A DNA stretch of 64,000 nt from Paenibacillus tarimensis (GCF_021532315.1 NZ_JAKGAO010000013.1:1-64000), one strand, 5' to 3'. Positions 8,322-17,418 are shown, counted from the stretch's first letter. Translations and numbers: made by a program. The notes: generated by a model from the letters alone, not told the origin.

Positions 8322-9350
8322 CTATTCGACAACGGGCTGCGACGACTGCCGGATGATCAGATTCGTGGGCAGCACCTCTTGAAACACCGTGCCTCCGTCC
8401 TCCCCCAACTGCTCAAGCAGCCGTGCTGCCGCCAGCCGTCCCATATCGTAGAAGGGAACCTGCACGGTAGTCAGCGGCGGATCGGACAGACGTGCGGCGT
8501 CTGAGTCATCGCAGCCGACAAGCGGGAGGTCCTGTACCCGCGGCTCATGTTCTCTGAGTCCCTGAATCAGCCCGATTGCCATCCGGTCGTTGGCCGCGAA
8601 GAGCGCATCAATACGGCCTGCCATCCGGTCCCTATGAATAATTCCAGCTAACTCATAACCGCTCTTGCGGCTGTAATTGCCCTGATAGAGAAGACGTTTA
8701 TCAAGCGTTATGCCCGCTTCAGCCAGAGCATCTGCATAGCCCTCCAGCCGCAGCCTGCTTGTTGCATAGTAGGGAGAGCCATTCAAGAAGCCGATCCGCT
8801 TGGCTCCGCCAGCCAGCAGATGCCTGACCGCTTCCCGGCTGCCGCTGCGATGATCAGCTGCGACTGAGCTGATCTGCAGCTCATTATAATAATGGTCAAC
8901 CAGGCACAACGGCAGTCCCTGGCCGGCTGCCAGCGCAATACCGGCTGTCTCCTCCGGCAGATCGCTTGCCCCCAGTACAATGCAGGCATCCACCCTCCGG
9001 CTGCGGAAGAGCGAAGGATAGTCATATAATTCTGACGGATGCCGGTGCAGCAGCAGCAGCCCGTATCCCCCTTCACGAACCGCTTCCCCGATTCCGCTTA
9101 AAATTTCCGAAAAATAATAGGTGGAGAACAGCCTGACCTTGGGCACGTGGGGTAGCACAACGCCAAGGTTCCCGCTGCGGCCTCTCGCAAAGCTGGCGGC
9201 CACGGCATTGAGATGATAATCCAGCTCCCTCGCTGCCTCCAACACCTTCTTCCTGGTTCCCTCCCTAACCGGCCCGACACCGTTAAGCACTCTTGATACC
9301 GTAGCCTCGGAAACCCCTGCCCGTCTAGCCACCTCGCTGCGCGTTGCCAT
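8322..9350 (-). CDS. LacI family transcriptional regulator
   Basis: 342 residues: N-terminal helix-turn-helix (EVARRAGVSEATVSRVLNG), hinge about 45-60, and a sugar-binding periplasmic-like domain with DALFAANDRMAIGLIQGL. It heads the operon with the two Gfo/Idh genes and ThuA, and a perfect 16-base palindrome sits 38 bases upstream of its start. Both indicate local, autoregulated control by a sugar-derived ligand. No strong ribosome site is seen at ATG 9350. Confidence 0.88.
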   Translation of the reverse strand: MATRSEVARRAGVSEATVSRVLNGVGPVREGTRKKVLEAARELDYHLNAVAASFARGRSGNLGVVLPHVPKVRLFSTYYFSEILSGIGEAVREGGYGLLLLHRHPSELYDYPSLFRSRRVDACIVLGASDLPEETAGIALAAGQGLPLCLVDHYYNELQISSVAADHRSGSREAVRHLLAGGAKRIGFLNGSPYYATSRLRLEGYADALAEAGITLDKRLLYQGNYSRKSGYELAGIIHRDRMAGRIDALFAANDRMAIGLIQGLREHEPRVQDLPLVGCDDSDAARLSDPPLTTVQVPFYDMGRLAAARLLEQLGEDGGTVFQEVLPTNLIIRQSSQPVVE

Positions 9351-9387
9351 ATCCGTTAATTTACCACCCTATGTTGTATTCGCTTTC

Positions 9388-9403
9388 ATGTACACGTGTA
9401 CAT
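9388..9403. promoter_or_regulatory. Probable LacI-family operator
   Basis: Perfect palindrome ATGTACACGTGTACAT with the central CG typical of LacI-family operators, upstream of the minus-strand LacI operon. Confidence 0.65.
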
Positions 9404-9464
9404 TTTGCCATGCAGCAGATCCTGCTGTCAACAAGCTGCTAAGGAACCGTCCTTATTTCTAAAC

Positions 9465-9514
9465 AAAAAAGGCCAGCCGCATATGCCTTCTAAAAACATC
9501 CGATTGCGGCTGGC
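9465..9514 (-). terminator. Terminator of the zinc-ribbon gene
   Basis: On the minus strand, CCAGCCGCA pairs with TGCGGCTGG and is followed by CCTTTTTTG. It lies 14 bases after the stop of the zinc-ribbon gene. Confidence 0.8.
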
Positions 9515-9527
9515 TGGTACTGCTCGT

Positions 9528-9935
9528 TTAGTCGAAGAGTTCTCCCAACTGGTCAAGGAAGTTCTTTTTCTTCTTCTTTCCGTAATAGGGATCCTTATAC
9601 TGCCCGTGGCCCGACTGGCTGCCGTACTGGGCTGGACGACTGTAATTACCCTGGTTCCCTCCCAAGCTCCCGGGATTAGGGCTGTAGCCGCCAGGATGGG
9701 TATTATTTTGACCGGAGCTGCTGCTTTGGCTCCCATACTGGGCGCCTCCAGGCTCTCTGTGCCGCTCATTATGCCACTGGTTAAATTCCTCACGGATCTC
9801 CCGGACGCCGCCCATCAGCTTGTCCAATTCGCCTCGGTCCAGCCATACCCCTTTGCACTGCGGACAGATATCAATCATAACGCCGTCCTTCTCAACTTCC
9901 CTCATTCTGATGCCGTCACATACCGGACAATTCAT
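9528..9935 (-). CDS. Zinc-ribbon (TFIIB-type) small protein
   Basis: 135 residues starting MNCPVCDGIRM, with the two CxxC knuckles C3/C6 and C24/C27 of the zf-TFIIB family and the GVWLDRGELDKL motif after them. The remainder is a Gly/Ser/Tyr/Gln-rich, probably disordered linker ending in a Lys run and a short acidic helix (NFLDQLGELFD). ATG 9935 has a GGGAGG site, so the longer open frame upstream is not used. Function unknown; zinc binding is predicted. Confidence 0.8.
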   Translation of the reverse strand: MNCPVCDGIRMREVEKDGVMIDICPQCKGVWLDRGELDKLMGGVREIREEFNQWHNERHREPGGAQYGSQSSSSGQNNTHPGGYSPNPGSLGGNQGNYSRPAQYGSQSGHGQYKDPYYGKKKKKNFLDQLGELFD

Positions 9936-10023
9936 AGAACCAGCCTCCCTTATGGACTTATTATACGTGCCAACCGTCCGGTTCGTCTCTAAAATCTGAC
10001 TGAACCCTCGAACCTGCGGTGAA

Positions 10024-10605
10024 TTAGAGCTGCTGCCCCGTAAGCCATACCGTCTTCTCCTCAACCGGGCGCCTTCTTCCCTCCGGAAGCTCAACAGCCG
10101 GATACCCCAGGTATATAAGACCTACTAGCGCATCGCCTTCCTTAAGGCCAAAAGCGCTGCTCATAATCGGATCGTACATCGGCTCACCCGAACGCCAGAT
10201 CGCCCCCAGCCCTTCCGCATGGGCGGCCAGAAGGAGATTCTGGACTGCTGCATGCGCTGCGGCCAGCTCTTCCCTGCGGTCTGCCTTAGGATCATCAGAT
10301 GGAGAGACCGCTGCGGCTATAACTACAGGTGCCCGGTATGCTTTGGCAGCCTGCTTAGCTCTTATCTCAGCCAAAGCTTCCGCATCTTCGGTCTGTGCCT
10401 GCTCTGCGGCAATATCTGCATAAGCCTGCGCCAGCACATCACGGCCTTCACCTGTCATCACGAAGAACCTCCACGGTTCAGTTGCATGATGACTGGGCGC
10501 CCAGTTGGCCGCCTCCAGCAGCCGTTCCACTGTTTCCCGCGGCACCGGGTCCTGCTTGACCCGGCCCATTGTCCGTCTTCCCCGAATTGCTTCATAAATT
10601 TCCAT
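10024..10605 (-). CDS. Nitroreductase family protein
   Basis: FMN-dependent NAD(P)H oxidoreductase of the nitroreductase fold, 193 residues. The FMN-phosphate loop IRGRRTMGRV opens the protein; ANWAPSHHATEPWRFFV and NLLLAAHAEGLGAIWRSG are diagnostic. Substrate unknown. Strong GAGGAGGTC ribosome site. It is followed only by the zinc-ribbon gene, 88 bases downstream. Confidence 0.88.
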   Translation of the reverse strand: MEIYEAIRGRRTMGRVKQDPVPRETVERLLEAANWAPSHHATEPWRFFVMTGEGRDVLAQAYADIAAEQAQTEDAEALAEIRAKQAAKAYRAPVVIAAAVSPSDDPKADRREELAAAHAAVQNLLLAAHAEGLGAIWRSGEPMYDPIMSSAFGLKEGDALVGLIYLGYPAVELPEGRRRPVEEKTVWLTGQQL

Positions 10606-10839
10606 GTATATGACCTCCTCGCCATGTGGTTAAACCGCCAGTACTCATAAAAGCTTGTCAATCCATAAACAGCTGCCGGCAGATTATGCCGCAGCAGTAT
10701 ACCTTACCACGCGGTAATTGATAATGAATCTCACTAGTTTCTATCCTGATTGTATACGTTCCTGCCCGTCGGATGCAAACAAGGATTTATCCGCTTGCAT
10801 CTGCGGGAAGGCCTGACATACTACAAGTTTCAATTAGTA

Positions 10840-10849
10840 CAAACGTTTG
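10840..10849. promoter_or_regulatory. LacI/MalR-type operator site 1
   Basis: Perfect palindrome CAAACGTTTG, extended to TACAAACGTTTGCAT, about 215 bases before the regulator start. Central CG palindromes of this kind are bound by LacI-family proteins. Confidence 0.6.
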
Positions 10850-11032
10850 CATTTTCTTCTTGTATCGTTAATTCTTATCTTACCCGTACTTCTCTATCCG
10901 CAATTCTCTCTTATCACCGGATAGCTAATTTATGTTGGGCTAGTCAAATATACGTGGTTTACAACCTGCCTCTACATGCATTAACATAAGGGAAAAGAGG
11001 AGTGGCTGGCCTGACAGCTGTCGACCGTAGTT

Positions 11033-11042
11033 CAATCGTTTG
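11033..11042. promoter_or_regulatory. LacI/MalR-type operator site 2
   Basis: CAATCGTTTG followed by CATG, one mismatch from site 1, 22 bases before the regulator start. Its position next to the ribosome site fits autorepression. Confidence 0.5.
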
Positions 11043-11063
11043 CATGAAAGGGGTATTCCTACT

Positions 11064-12089
11064 ATGAGCGTAACCATCGTTGATATAGCCAAACAAGCGG
11101 GAGTTTCCCCGTCCACCGTCTCACGTGTCATATCCGGGCATCCGAAGATCAGCCCGGCTACGGTGCGGAAGGTGAAAGCTATCATGGAAGAGATGAACTA
11201 CCACCCGAATGTCATGGCCAAGAGCCTCGTTTCCAAAGTGACGAATACGATCGGCATTCTGCTGCCGCGTCCTGCCGAGGAGCTCTTCCTCAATCTCTTC
11301 TTCTCGGAGATGATCCGGGGAGTTGTCACACAGGCGGCAAGATCGAGCTATGACCTTCTGATGGCCACGGGTACAACGGAACGCGAGGAAGTCGATGCGA
11401 TAACAAGGCTTGTGCGCGGACGCCGTGTGGACGGAGTGATTCTTCTGTATTCCCGCCAGGCAGATCCGGTCATATCGTTTCTGAAGGAAGAGAAATTCCC
11501 CTTTGTCCTGATCGGCCGAAATGATGAGCATCCCGACATTTTGACGGTCGATAACAATAATGTTCAGGCAGCTTTCGACGTGACCCGTCACTTGATTGCG
11601 CAAGGGCATACGCGGGTCGGCTTTGTAAGCGGTCCCCCGAACCTGACTGTCTCCCGCGACCGTCTGGAGGGCTATAAGCTGGCCATGCAGCAGGAGAAGC
11701 TTCCTGTGCATCCCGAGTGGATCGTCGAAGGCGATTTTCTGCAGGAGAGCGGATACAGGGCCATGTCGTATATCATGAACCTGCCTGAGCGTCCGACTGC
11801 GCTTGTCGTAATGGACGATCTGGTCGCCTTCGGCGTTCTGGGCGGCTTGACGGAGCTTGGCTACAAGGTTCCGCAGGACCTGTGTCTCGCGGCGTTTAAC
11901 AATACCCCTATGTCAGAGCTGACCTCACCTCCGATCAGTTCAGTGGACATTGGCATCTATCAGCTGGGGTATACCGCTTCACAGACTCTACTGCGCACTG
12001 TGAAGGGTGAGACGGTTCATCAGAACCGGGTTCTGATCCCGCACCGCTTCATTCCGCGGGAATCATCTTTGCATACCATCCATAAGTAA
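11064..12089 (+). CDS. LacI family regulator (maltose-type)
   Basis: 341 residues from ATG 11064 (MSVTIVDIAKQAGVSPSTVS), which follows GAAAGGGG; an upstream in-frame start is less well placed. Helix-turn-helix at 4-25, then a sugar-binding domain. The wording MAKSLVSKVTNTIGILLPRP and FPFVLIGRN resembles MalR-type maltodextrin regulators. It is followed after 12 bases by a GH15 enzyme, which fits regulation of glucan use. The ligand is inferred from context. Confidence 0.87.
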   Translation: MSVTIVDIAKQAGVSPSTVSRVISGHPKISPATVRKVKAIMEEMNYHPNVMAKSLVSKVTNTIGILLPRPAEELFLNLFFSEMIRGVVTQAARSSYDLLMATGTTEREEVDAITRLVRGRRVDGVILLYSRQADPVISFLKEEKFPFVLIGRNDEHPDILTVDNNNVQAAFDVTRHLIAQGHTRVGFVSGPPNLTVSRDRLEGYKLAMQQEKLPVHPEWIVEGDFLQESGYRAMSYIMNLPERPTALVVMDDLVAFGVLGGLTELGYKVPQDLCLAAFNNTPMSELTSPPISSVDIGIYQLGYTASQTLLRTVKGETVHQNRVLIPHRFIPRESSLHTIHK

Positions 12090-12101
12090 GGAGACGATGA
12101 A

Positions 12102-14084
12102 ATGAACAGCAGCAAACCGTACCTGATTGATGCCGTTACCGGCAACTCCCGCTTCCTCGCATCTCTTGGCCGTACCGGGAGAATGTACCGCCTGTGGTGG
12201 CCACATGTCAATTTCCCGCAGCATGTCGAGGATATCCGGAGCGGTCTCTTCCTGGAAGGGCAGACCTCTGCTATTACCTGGTTCGACGAAGAACAGGATG
12301 GCTGGAAGCACGAGGCGGCTTACCTTGAAGGCACGAATATTTTTCGTGTTATAGCTTCTTCCCCAAGCTGTCCGGTGGAAGCGGTAACGACCGATTATGC
12401 CGTGCCGGGAGAGGACCTGTACGTACGGCACTTCAAGTTTACGAATAACAGCGACCAGCCTGTGTCTTTCCGCTTCCTGTACTATTCTTCCTTCCGCTCT
12501 ACGGAGTCGCCGTATTACCAGACAACAGAGTTTGACATTAATCAGGATGCGTTAGTTCATTTCCGCCATGCTTATGTTTTTGCTGTCGGAAGTTCAAACG
12601 TTTGCACAGGGTACCAGACGGGAGCCGCGTGGGTCGATGCCCAGGATGGGGAACTCGGCGGCACAAGAATTGACATGTCTCCTGAGGGCGCCCTTAGCTG
12701 GCGGTTTGCCGATGTCGCCCCAGGCGCCAGTGTGGAACTTCCCGTCTATATCGCAGCCGGGTCCACTCGTGATGAGGCGCACCGCGTCCTTAGGCAGGCA
12801 AAAAGCCGGCTGGCTTCCGAATGGCTCAATATGACTCAGGAATACTGGAGGAGCTACCTGGCTGCCGCTAACCCGGCACCGGCTGAAGCGGACACTGTAA
12901 TCAGCGGGCTGTATGAACGCTCCCTGCTCGCTATGAAGCTGATGACCGACGAGCGGAGCGGCAGCGTGGTAGCCGCTCCCGAATTCGACGAAGCCTTCAG
13001 CCGCTGCGGCGGATATGCCTACTGCTGGGGCCGTGACGCCGCTTATATCACAACGGCCTTCGACCGTGCCGGCCTGGAATCCTTATCCGGCCGCTTCTAT
13101 GCCTGGACGCTGACCGCCCAGGACCCGGACGGCTCCTGGCAGCAGCGCCACTTCCCCGATGGCCGGCTGGCTCCGTCGTGGGGACTTCAGATTGATGAAG
13201 GCGCATCGATCATATGGGGAATGTGGCAGCATTACCTCCATACCCGCAGCGATGAGTTCGTGCGGCTGGTATGGCCGGCGGTCGAACGGGGAGCTGATTT
13301 CCTTATGACTTATCTTGATGAAGAGAACGGCATGCCGCTCCCAAGCCATGACCTTTGGGAGGAGCGGATCGGCGAGCATACCTATTCTGCTGCCGCTGTA
13401 TACGGCGGTCTCACTGCCGCTGCTTCCTTCGCAGAGCTGCACAATGCCGGAGCAAAGGCCAGCGTCTGGAGAGATGCTGCCGCCCGTATCCGGGAAACGA
13501 TCCGGGAACAATGCTGGAACAGCGAACGCAGCTCCTTGTACCGCGGCCTCAAGCTCCGCGTTTCAGAGCCTGAATACAGCAAGGCCGCCGAATCGGGCGT
13601 AATTGGTTCTATTCGTACCGATGACAAAGGTTATGTCTCATACTGGCTTGACCATGACCCGGTCATTGACATCAGTCTGCTTGGCGTAGCGGTACCATTC
13701 GGCGTGCTTGCGGTCGATGATCCAATTATGACGGCAACGGCAGATGCCATAGAGCAGGCGCTTACCGTCGGTACCGTCGGCGGCATCATGCGGTATGAAG
13801 GCGACCCGTACATTGGCGGCAACCCATGGATTCTCACAACCTTGTGGCTGTGCCACTATCGCATCCGGCAGGGCCGCTACGATGAAGCACGCGAGCTGCT
13901 GCGCTGGGCCGCCGAACACCGGACGCTGACGGGTCTGCTCCCAGAGCAGGTTGACAAGGTGACTGGAAAGACCGCTTGGGTCGTTCCGCTTACCTGGTCA
14001 CATGCCATGTACGTATTGGCGGTAACCATGCTGTCCGCCGAAGGTCAGCTCGGCAAGCTGCAATTGGAAGAGGCAGCCGTGTAA
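12102..14084 (+). CDS. Glycoside hydrolase family 15 protein (glucoamylase-like)
   Basis: 660 residues without a signal peptide, so probably cytoplasmic. Residues 1-260 are a beta-sandwich-like domain; the rest is the (alpha/alpha)6 GH15 fold with GGYAYCWGRDAAYITTAF, the acid Glu in LQIDEGASIIWGMW and the base Glu in GLLPEQVDK, followed by PLTWSHAMYV. GH15 enzymes release glucose from alpha-glucans (glucoamylase, glucodextranase) or act as trehalases; maltodextrin breakdown is the best guess given the regulator. Strong AAGGAG site. An intragenic copy of the upstream operator lies at 12595-12604. Confidence 0.88.
   Translation: MNSSKPYLIDAVTGNSRFLASLGRTGRMYRLWWPHVNFPQHVEDIRSGLFLEGQTSAITWFDEEQDGWKHEAAYLEGTNIFRVIASSPSCPVEAVTTDYAVPGEDLYVRHFKFTNNSDQPVSFRFLYYSSFRSTESPYYQTTEFDINQDALVHFRHAYVFAVGSSNVCTGYQTGAAWVDAQDGELGGTRIDMSPEGALSWRFADVAPGASVELPVYIAAGSTRDEAHRVLRQAKSRLASEWLNMTQEYWRSYLAAANPAPAEADTVISGLYERSLLAMKLMTDERSGSVVAAPEFDEAFSRCGGYAYCWGRDAAYITTAFDRAGLESLSGRFYAWTLTAQDPDGSWQQRHFPDGRLAPSWGLQIDEGASIIWGMWQHYLHTRSDEFVRLVWPAVERGADFLMTYLDEENGMPLPSHDLWEERIGEHTYSAAAVYGGLTAAASFAELHNAGAKASVWRDAAARIRETIREQCWNSERSSLYRGLKLRVSEPEYSKAAESGVIGSIRTDDKGYVSYWLDHDPVIDISLLGVAVPFGVLAVDDPIMTATADAIEQALTVGTVGGIMRYEGDPYIGGNPWILTTLWLCHYRIRQGRYDEARELLRWAAEHRTLTGLLPEQVDKVTGKTAWVVPLTWSHAMYVLAVTMLSAEGQLGKLQLEEAAV
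12595..12604. promoter_or_regulatory. Intragenic LacI/MalR-type operator site 3
   Basis: CAAACGTTTG, identical to site 1 and continuing TTTGCA as there, about 490 bases inside the GH15 gene. Confidence 0.4.
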
Positions 14085-14125
14085 GGCGGATCCGCATTCA
14101 TCTGCTTGACAGAATATCAAACGAC

Positions 14126-14178
14126 AAGCACCCCATAGAGGACAGCCGCCGGCTGATCCCGTATGGGGTGCTTTTTTA
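14126..14178. terminator. Bidirectional terminator
   Basis: AAGCACCCCATA (14126-14137) pairs with TATGGGGTGCTT (14162-14173), followed by a run of Ts on the plus strand. It serves the GH15 gene and the convergent lipoprotein gene. Confidence 0.88.
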
Positions 14179-14187
14179 TATTCCTAA

Positions 14188-15504
14188 CTAGTGGTGCCCG
14201 CTATGGCTGCTGCCCGGCTCATTCTCTTCTGCAGCGTCCGCGTCAGGTGATTCGGCTGTGCTTTCCCCGGCATTACTGCTGCCCCCATGACTCTCATGGC
14301 CGGCCCCCGTACGCGAGACGATCTCAAGCCGGGTATCCAGCTGTCCCTGCACATCCATCGTAATCAATGATTCACTTCCGGTAATCCACCCATGGCTATA
14401 TGGCCCTTCCGTTGGTGTCTTGTCAAACTTAGGCTGTATCTCCGCCAAATATTCCGTTACGGCTTCGGGTACGGCGCCCTTATCAACAAACAGCAGCGGC
14501 GAGTGCTTGCCAAGATGCGAGAATGGAGCCGCCGCTACGGCCAGAGCCGGATCGGCACCCGCGTTCAGGAAAGAGAAGCTGCCGCCTGGCTTATTGATTC
14601 CCCAGCCAAATCCGGTTTCCGGATCAGTGTACCGGGCAAAAGCTACCGCATTACGGTGCGGATCCCCCCCTGCGATTCTGACAACCCGTCCGTATTCCCG
14701 CAGCTTCTCCTCTACCTCCTTGGAGACAACAGCTTCCGGTCCCAGAAGGTAGATATTGGCTTGTCCTTCTCTCGTCTGAAGCGCCCGGACTGTCTCCTCC
14801 GGTATGGAACTCTTGGCTACGTAGAGCAGCGGCTCCGGCATATGAGCAATCCAGTTCGCTGCGGGAAGTGTATACTGTGCCTGTTCCAGCGAACCTACTA
14901 TAACCGATTGCGGCACGCTTCCTGTAAGCTTGGCATAGTACTCATCAATCTGTCTTCCTGTCTCGGCCGGACTGCCCCCTTCAATTCTGTCTGCACGGTA
15001 TCCAAGCGCTTTTACCTGGCCGCTCACCTCTTCATTCATCTGGCCGACCAGCAGAACCTGAACCCCTTCCGCGATACCGGCAGGCTTCAGCCGCTCCATC
15101 TCCTGCTGTGTAATCTCCGGCAGGCTTCCCTTGCTATCGGTGAACAGGACTGGACCATTAAACGGATGATGGACCAGATTCACGCTCACCAGCGCCGCTT
15201 GCCAGTCCGACGGATTCACAATAATGATGCCGCCCGGCCGATTGCTGTCATCCGTTGCCATCCAAAGCATCCTGGATACAAGTACCGCCGCCTCAGCAGG
15301 GTTATCCGTATTCACACGGGTGGTATTCTTGGAAGCAATCCACGGAACAGCTCCTCCTGATTCGACCGCTGTCTGCCCGGCAGTACCTGAGGTTCCGGCA
15401 TCTTGATTTATTGTCCCTGTCCCGGCATTTCCGCTGCCCGTGCATCCTGCGAGGAAAACAGCCATAACAGCAGCTGCAGCTGCCAGCTTGATCCTTTGTT
15501 TCAT
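14188..15504 (-). CDS. Lipoprotein with CWB2-like repeats and His-rich tail
   Basis: 438 residues from ATG 15504, which follows AAGGAGC. A lipoprotein signal peptide ends at the lipobox LAGC (Cys about residue 21), so the protein should be tethered to the outer face of the membrane. The body resembles cell-wall-binding repeat 2 modules: NPAEAAVLVSRM, GPVLFTDSKGSLPEIT, VLLVGQ, then a repeat of the same pattern (IYLLGPEAVVSKEVEEKL, RVVRIAGGDPHRNAVAFAR). The C-terminus is acidic with His clusters (HESHGG and SSHSGHH), suited to metal binding. A CsoR-like copper operator lies in its promoter. Copper response is inferred, not established. Confidence 0.75.
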   Translation of the reverse strand: MKQRIKLAAAAAVMAVFLAGCTGSGNAGTGTINQDAGTSGTAGQTAVESGGAVPWIASKNTTRVNTDNPAEAAVLVSRMLWMATDDSNRPGGIIIVNPSDWQAALVSVNLVHHPFNGPVLFTDSKGSLPEITQQEMERLKPAGIAEGVQVLLVGQMNEEVSGQVKALGYRADRIEGGSPAETGRQIDEYYAKLTGSVPQSVIVGSLEQAQYTLPAANWIAHMPEPLLYVAKSSIPEETVRALQTREGQANIYLLGPEAVVSKEVEEKLREYGRVVRIAGGDPHRNAVAFARYTDPETGFGWGINKPGGSFSFLNAGADPALAVAAAPFSHLGKHSPLLFVDKGAVPEAVTEYLAEIQPKFDKTPTEGPYSHGWITGSESLITMDVQGQLDTRLEIVSRTGAGHESHGGSSNAGESTAESPDADAAEENEPGSSHSGHH

Positions 15505-15551
15505 GTGTCTCAGCTCCTTCTTATATAGAATTAACCCAAACAAACTAACAT

Positions 15552-15566
15552 TACCCCCGTAGGGTA
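15552..15566 (-). promoter_or_regulatory. CsoR-like copper operator
   Basis: Minus strand reads TACCCTACGGGGGTA, with flanks TA...ATG, nearly identical to the operator I recall for the Bacillus copZA operon. It directly follows a TATAAT-like -10 (15570-15575), so a bound repressor would block transcription of the lipoprotein gene. Confidence 0.65.
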
Positions 15567-15771
15567 TAAATTATAGATATAATACTATGTCCCTACTGCT
15601 ATTGCAACCTGCCTGCGCTCACACTTTCAATTATGTCACAACCCCCGTCCTTTGAAACCTTCCCTTTGCTCAGCCATATGTTCATGTCCGCCCGGATTAT
15701 TCTTACACCTTCCGGCAATGCTGTAATGTATATAATCTGATCAGACCACTGCGGTCTTCCGGGAGGTACTG

Positions 15772-17418
15772 ATGAATATCTCAAATGAGGGTCAAATGAA
15801 GCTGCTGCAGCTTGAGGACGGTTCTTACTGCCTCGACATTCTGATAACAGCGTATAATATGGAGCTCGCGGAGGAGCCGGGTGAGGGCCGCCATTCTTCC
15901 CCCGCAAATGCCGGATCTGTCATTGATAAGGCCAGACAGCTGCTGCTTAGGCACTATCCTAATTACAGCGTCTCGCGTATCCGGATCTTTTCCGGCGGTA
16001 TCGCGATTCTGGCTGCGTCACTGTTCGGCAGCGGTGAGCATACAGCCGCCAGCAGCCTGCCGTCAAGTACATCACAAACCATTGTCGCTTCTGCCGCGGC
16101 TCCAGCCGTCTACCTGAATGGCAAACAGCTGGACGCACAAGCTGTAATAATGAATAATAGCGTTTATGTGCCTATCCGGATCATATCAGAATCGCTGCAG
16201 GCTGCCGTTGACTGGAACCCGGTTACCCGCACTGTCGTTATCAGGCGAGATACTGACACGATAACCATTCAGATCGGCACTCCTGCAGCTGTAGTGAATG
16301 GCCAGACCATTTCCACGCCATCGGCATTTCTGTATCAAGGCACGGCTATGGTGCCCCTTCGTTTCGTTGGAGAAGCGCTAGGACTGGAGGTCAGCTGGGA
16401 TTCAGCAGGCAGAAGAGCGATTCTTCAGACTCGAACTGACCTGCTATCTGCGTCTTCACCGTTTCATATCGTTGGCGAGGGCGAGTCGCTGTGGAAATTA
16501 TCTCAACTGTACAATACGAGCATTGCTGCCCTGCGTCAGGCCAATCATTTGGCGGACGACCTGATCCGGCCCGGCCAGCAGCTCGTTATTCCCCGAGACT
16601 ATCACACAGTTTCCAGCGGAGAGTCCCTATGGATGATCGCCAGAAATTATGGTGTGTCCGTCAATGCTCTTACCATGGCAAACCGTATAACCAGCGACAG
16701 CGGTACAATATCTCCCGGCGAGCAGCTGGTTATACCTGCTGTGCCAAAGACTATCACCCCTGCAGCGGTGCAGGCTTCTCCAACCCCGCAGGCACTCCCG
16801 CCTGCTCCATCGGCTGGCATCACCGTAACGTACCGTAACCACACGGTTCAAGCTGGTGACAACCTGTGGAACATCAGCCAGCAGTACGGCATGCCTTTTC
16901 TGGATCTGCTAAAGCTCAACGGCATGACGGACAATACCGTGCTGCGCGTCGGGCAAACCGTTCGTGTAGCTGTCTATGATGTGCCTGTCAAACAGGCTGT
17001 CTCCCCGCGCCATGGTGAAGTGCTGGACTGGTGGACGGAAGCAAGGTACGTTTTCCCGACAGGCAAGACGGCCACCATTACCGATTTCCGGACCGGCCGG
17101 AGCTTTCAAGTGAAGCATACCATGGGCGGTAATCATGCAGACAGTGAGCCGCTGACCGCCCGGGATGCCCAAGTTATGAAGGAAATTTGGGGGGGAAGCT
17201 ACTCATGGACCCCGCGGGCGATCATTATTGAGGTGGATGGCAGGCGCCTCGCCGCGGCCATGCATTCTTTTCCCCATGGAGATGCTACTATTAAGGATAA
17301 CAATTATAACGGCCACTTCTGTATTCATTTTCTGAACAGCCAGCGCCACAGTGACGGCATGATACAGGATTCCATGCAAAAGCAGGTCGCTATAGCCGCA
17401 GGAAGAAGCCTAGGCTAA
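15772..17418 (+). CDS. Stalk-domain and LysM protein with conserved C-terminal domain
   Basis: 548 residues. A short cytoplasmic-looking N-terminus precedes a membrane segment (about 70-85, IFSGGIAILAASLFG). Residues 112-225 are a copper-amine-oxidase-N-like stalk domain (VYVPIRIISESL, AMVPLRFVGEALGLEVSW). Three LysM modules follow (about 235-275, 281-325, 358-400), each with GESLW or GDNLW. The last 135 residues form a separate domain with KHTMGGNHADSEPL and NYNGHFCIHFLNS, whose His-Cys arrangement recalls L,D-transpeptidase active sites but is not a clear match. Probably a wall-bound surface protein. GGGAGG site at the ATG. Confidence 0.75.
   Translation: MNISNEGQMKLLQLEDGSYCLDILITAYNMELAEEPGEGRHSSPANAGSVIDKARQLLLRHYPNYSVSRIRIFSGGIAILAASLFGSGEHTAASSLPSSTSQTIVASAAAPAVYLNGKQLDAQAVIMNNSVYVPIRIISESLQAAVDWNPVTRTVVIRRDTDTITIQIGTPAAVVNGQTISTPSAFLYQGTAMVPLRFVGEALGLEVSWDSAGRRAILQTRTDLLSASSPFHIVGEGESLWKLSQLYNTSIAALRQANHLADDLIRPGQQLVIPRDYHTVSSGESLWMIARNYGVSVNALTMANRITSDSGTISPGEQLVIPAVPKTITPAAVQASPTPQALPPAPSAGITVTYRNHTVQAGDNLWNISQQYGMPFLDLLKLNGMTDNTVLRVGQTVRVAVYDVPVKQAVSPRHGEVLDWWTEARYVFPTGKTATITDFRTGRSFQVKHTMGGNHADSEPLTARDAQVMKEIWGGSYSWTPRAIIIEVDGRRLAAAMHSFPHGDATIKDNNYNGHFCIHFLNSQRHSDGMIQDSMQKQVAIAAGRSLG

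Larger units (their letters stand above)
10606..11063. other. Intergenic region with divergent control signals
   Basis: 458 bases between the divergent nitroreductase and LacI/MalR-type genes. I see no convincing gene. It holds a TTACC/GGTAA dyad near 10704-10717 on the nitroreductase side and two CAAACGTTTG-type sites on the LacI side. Confidence 0.6.

Noticed and set aside
14392-15360. 322-aa frame antisense to the lipoprotein gene
   Set aside because: No domain, and the opposite strand has signal peptide, ribosome site and repeats.
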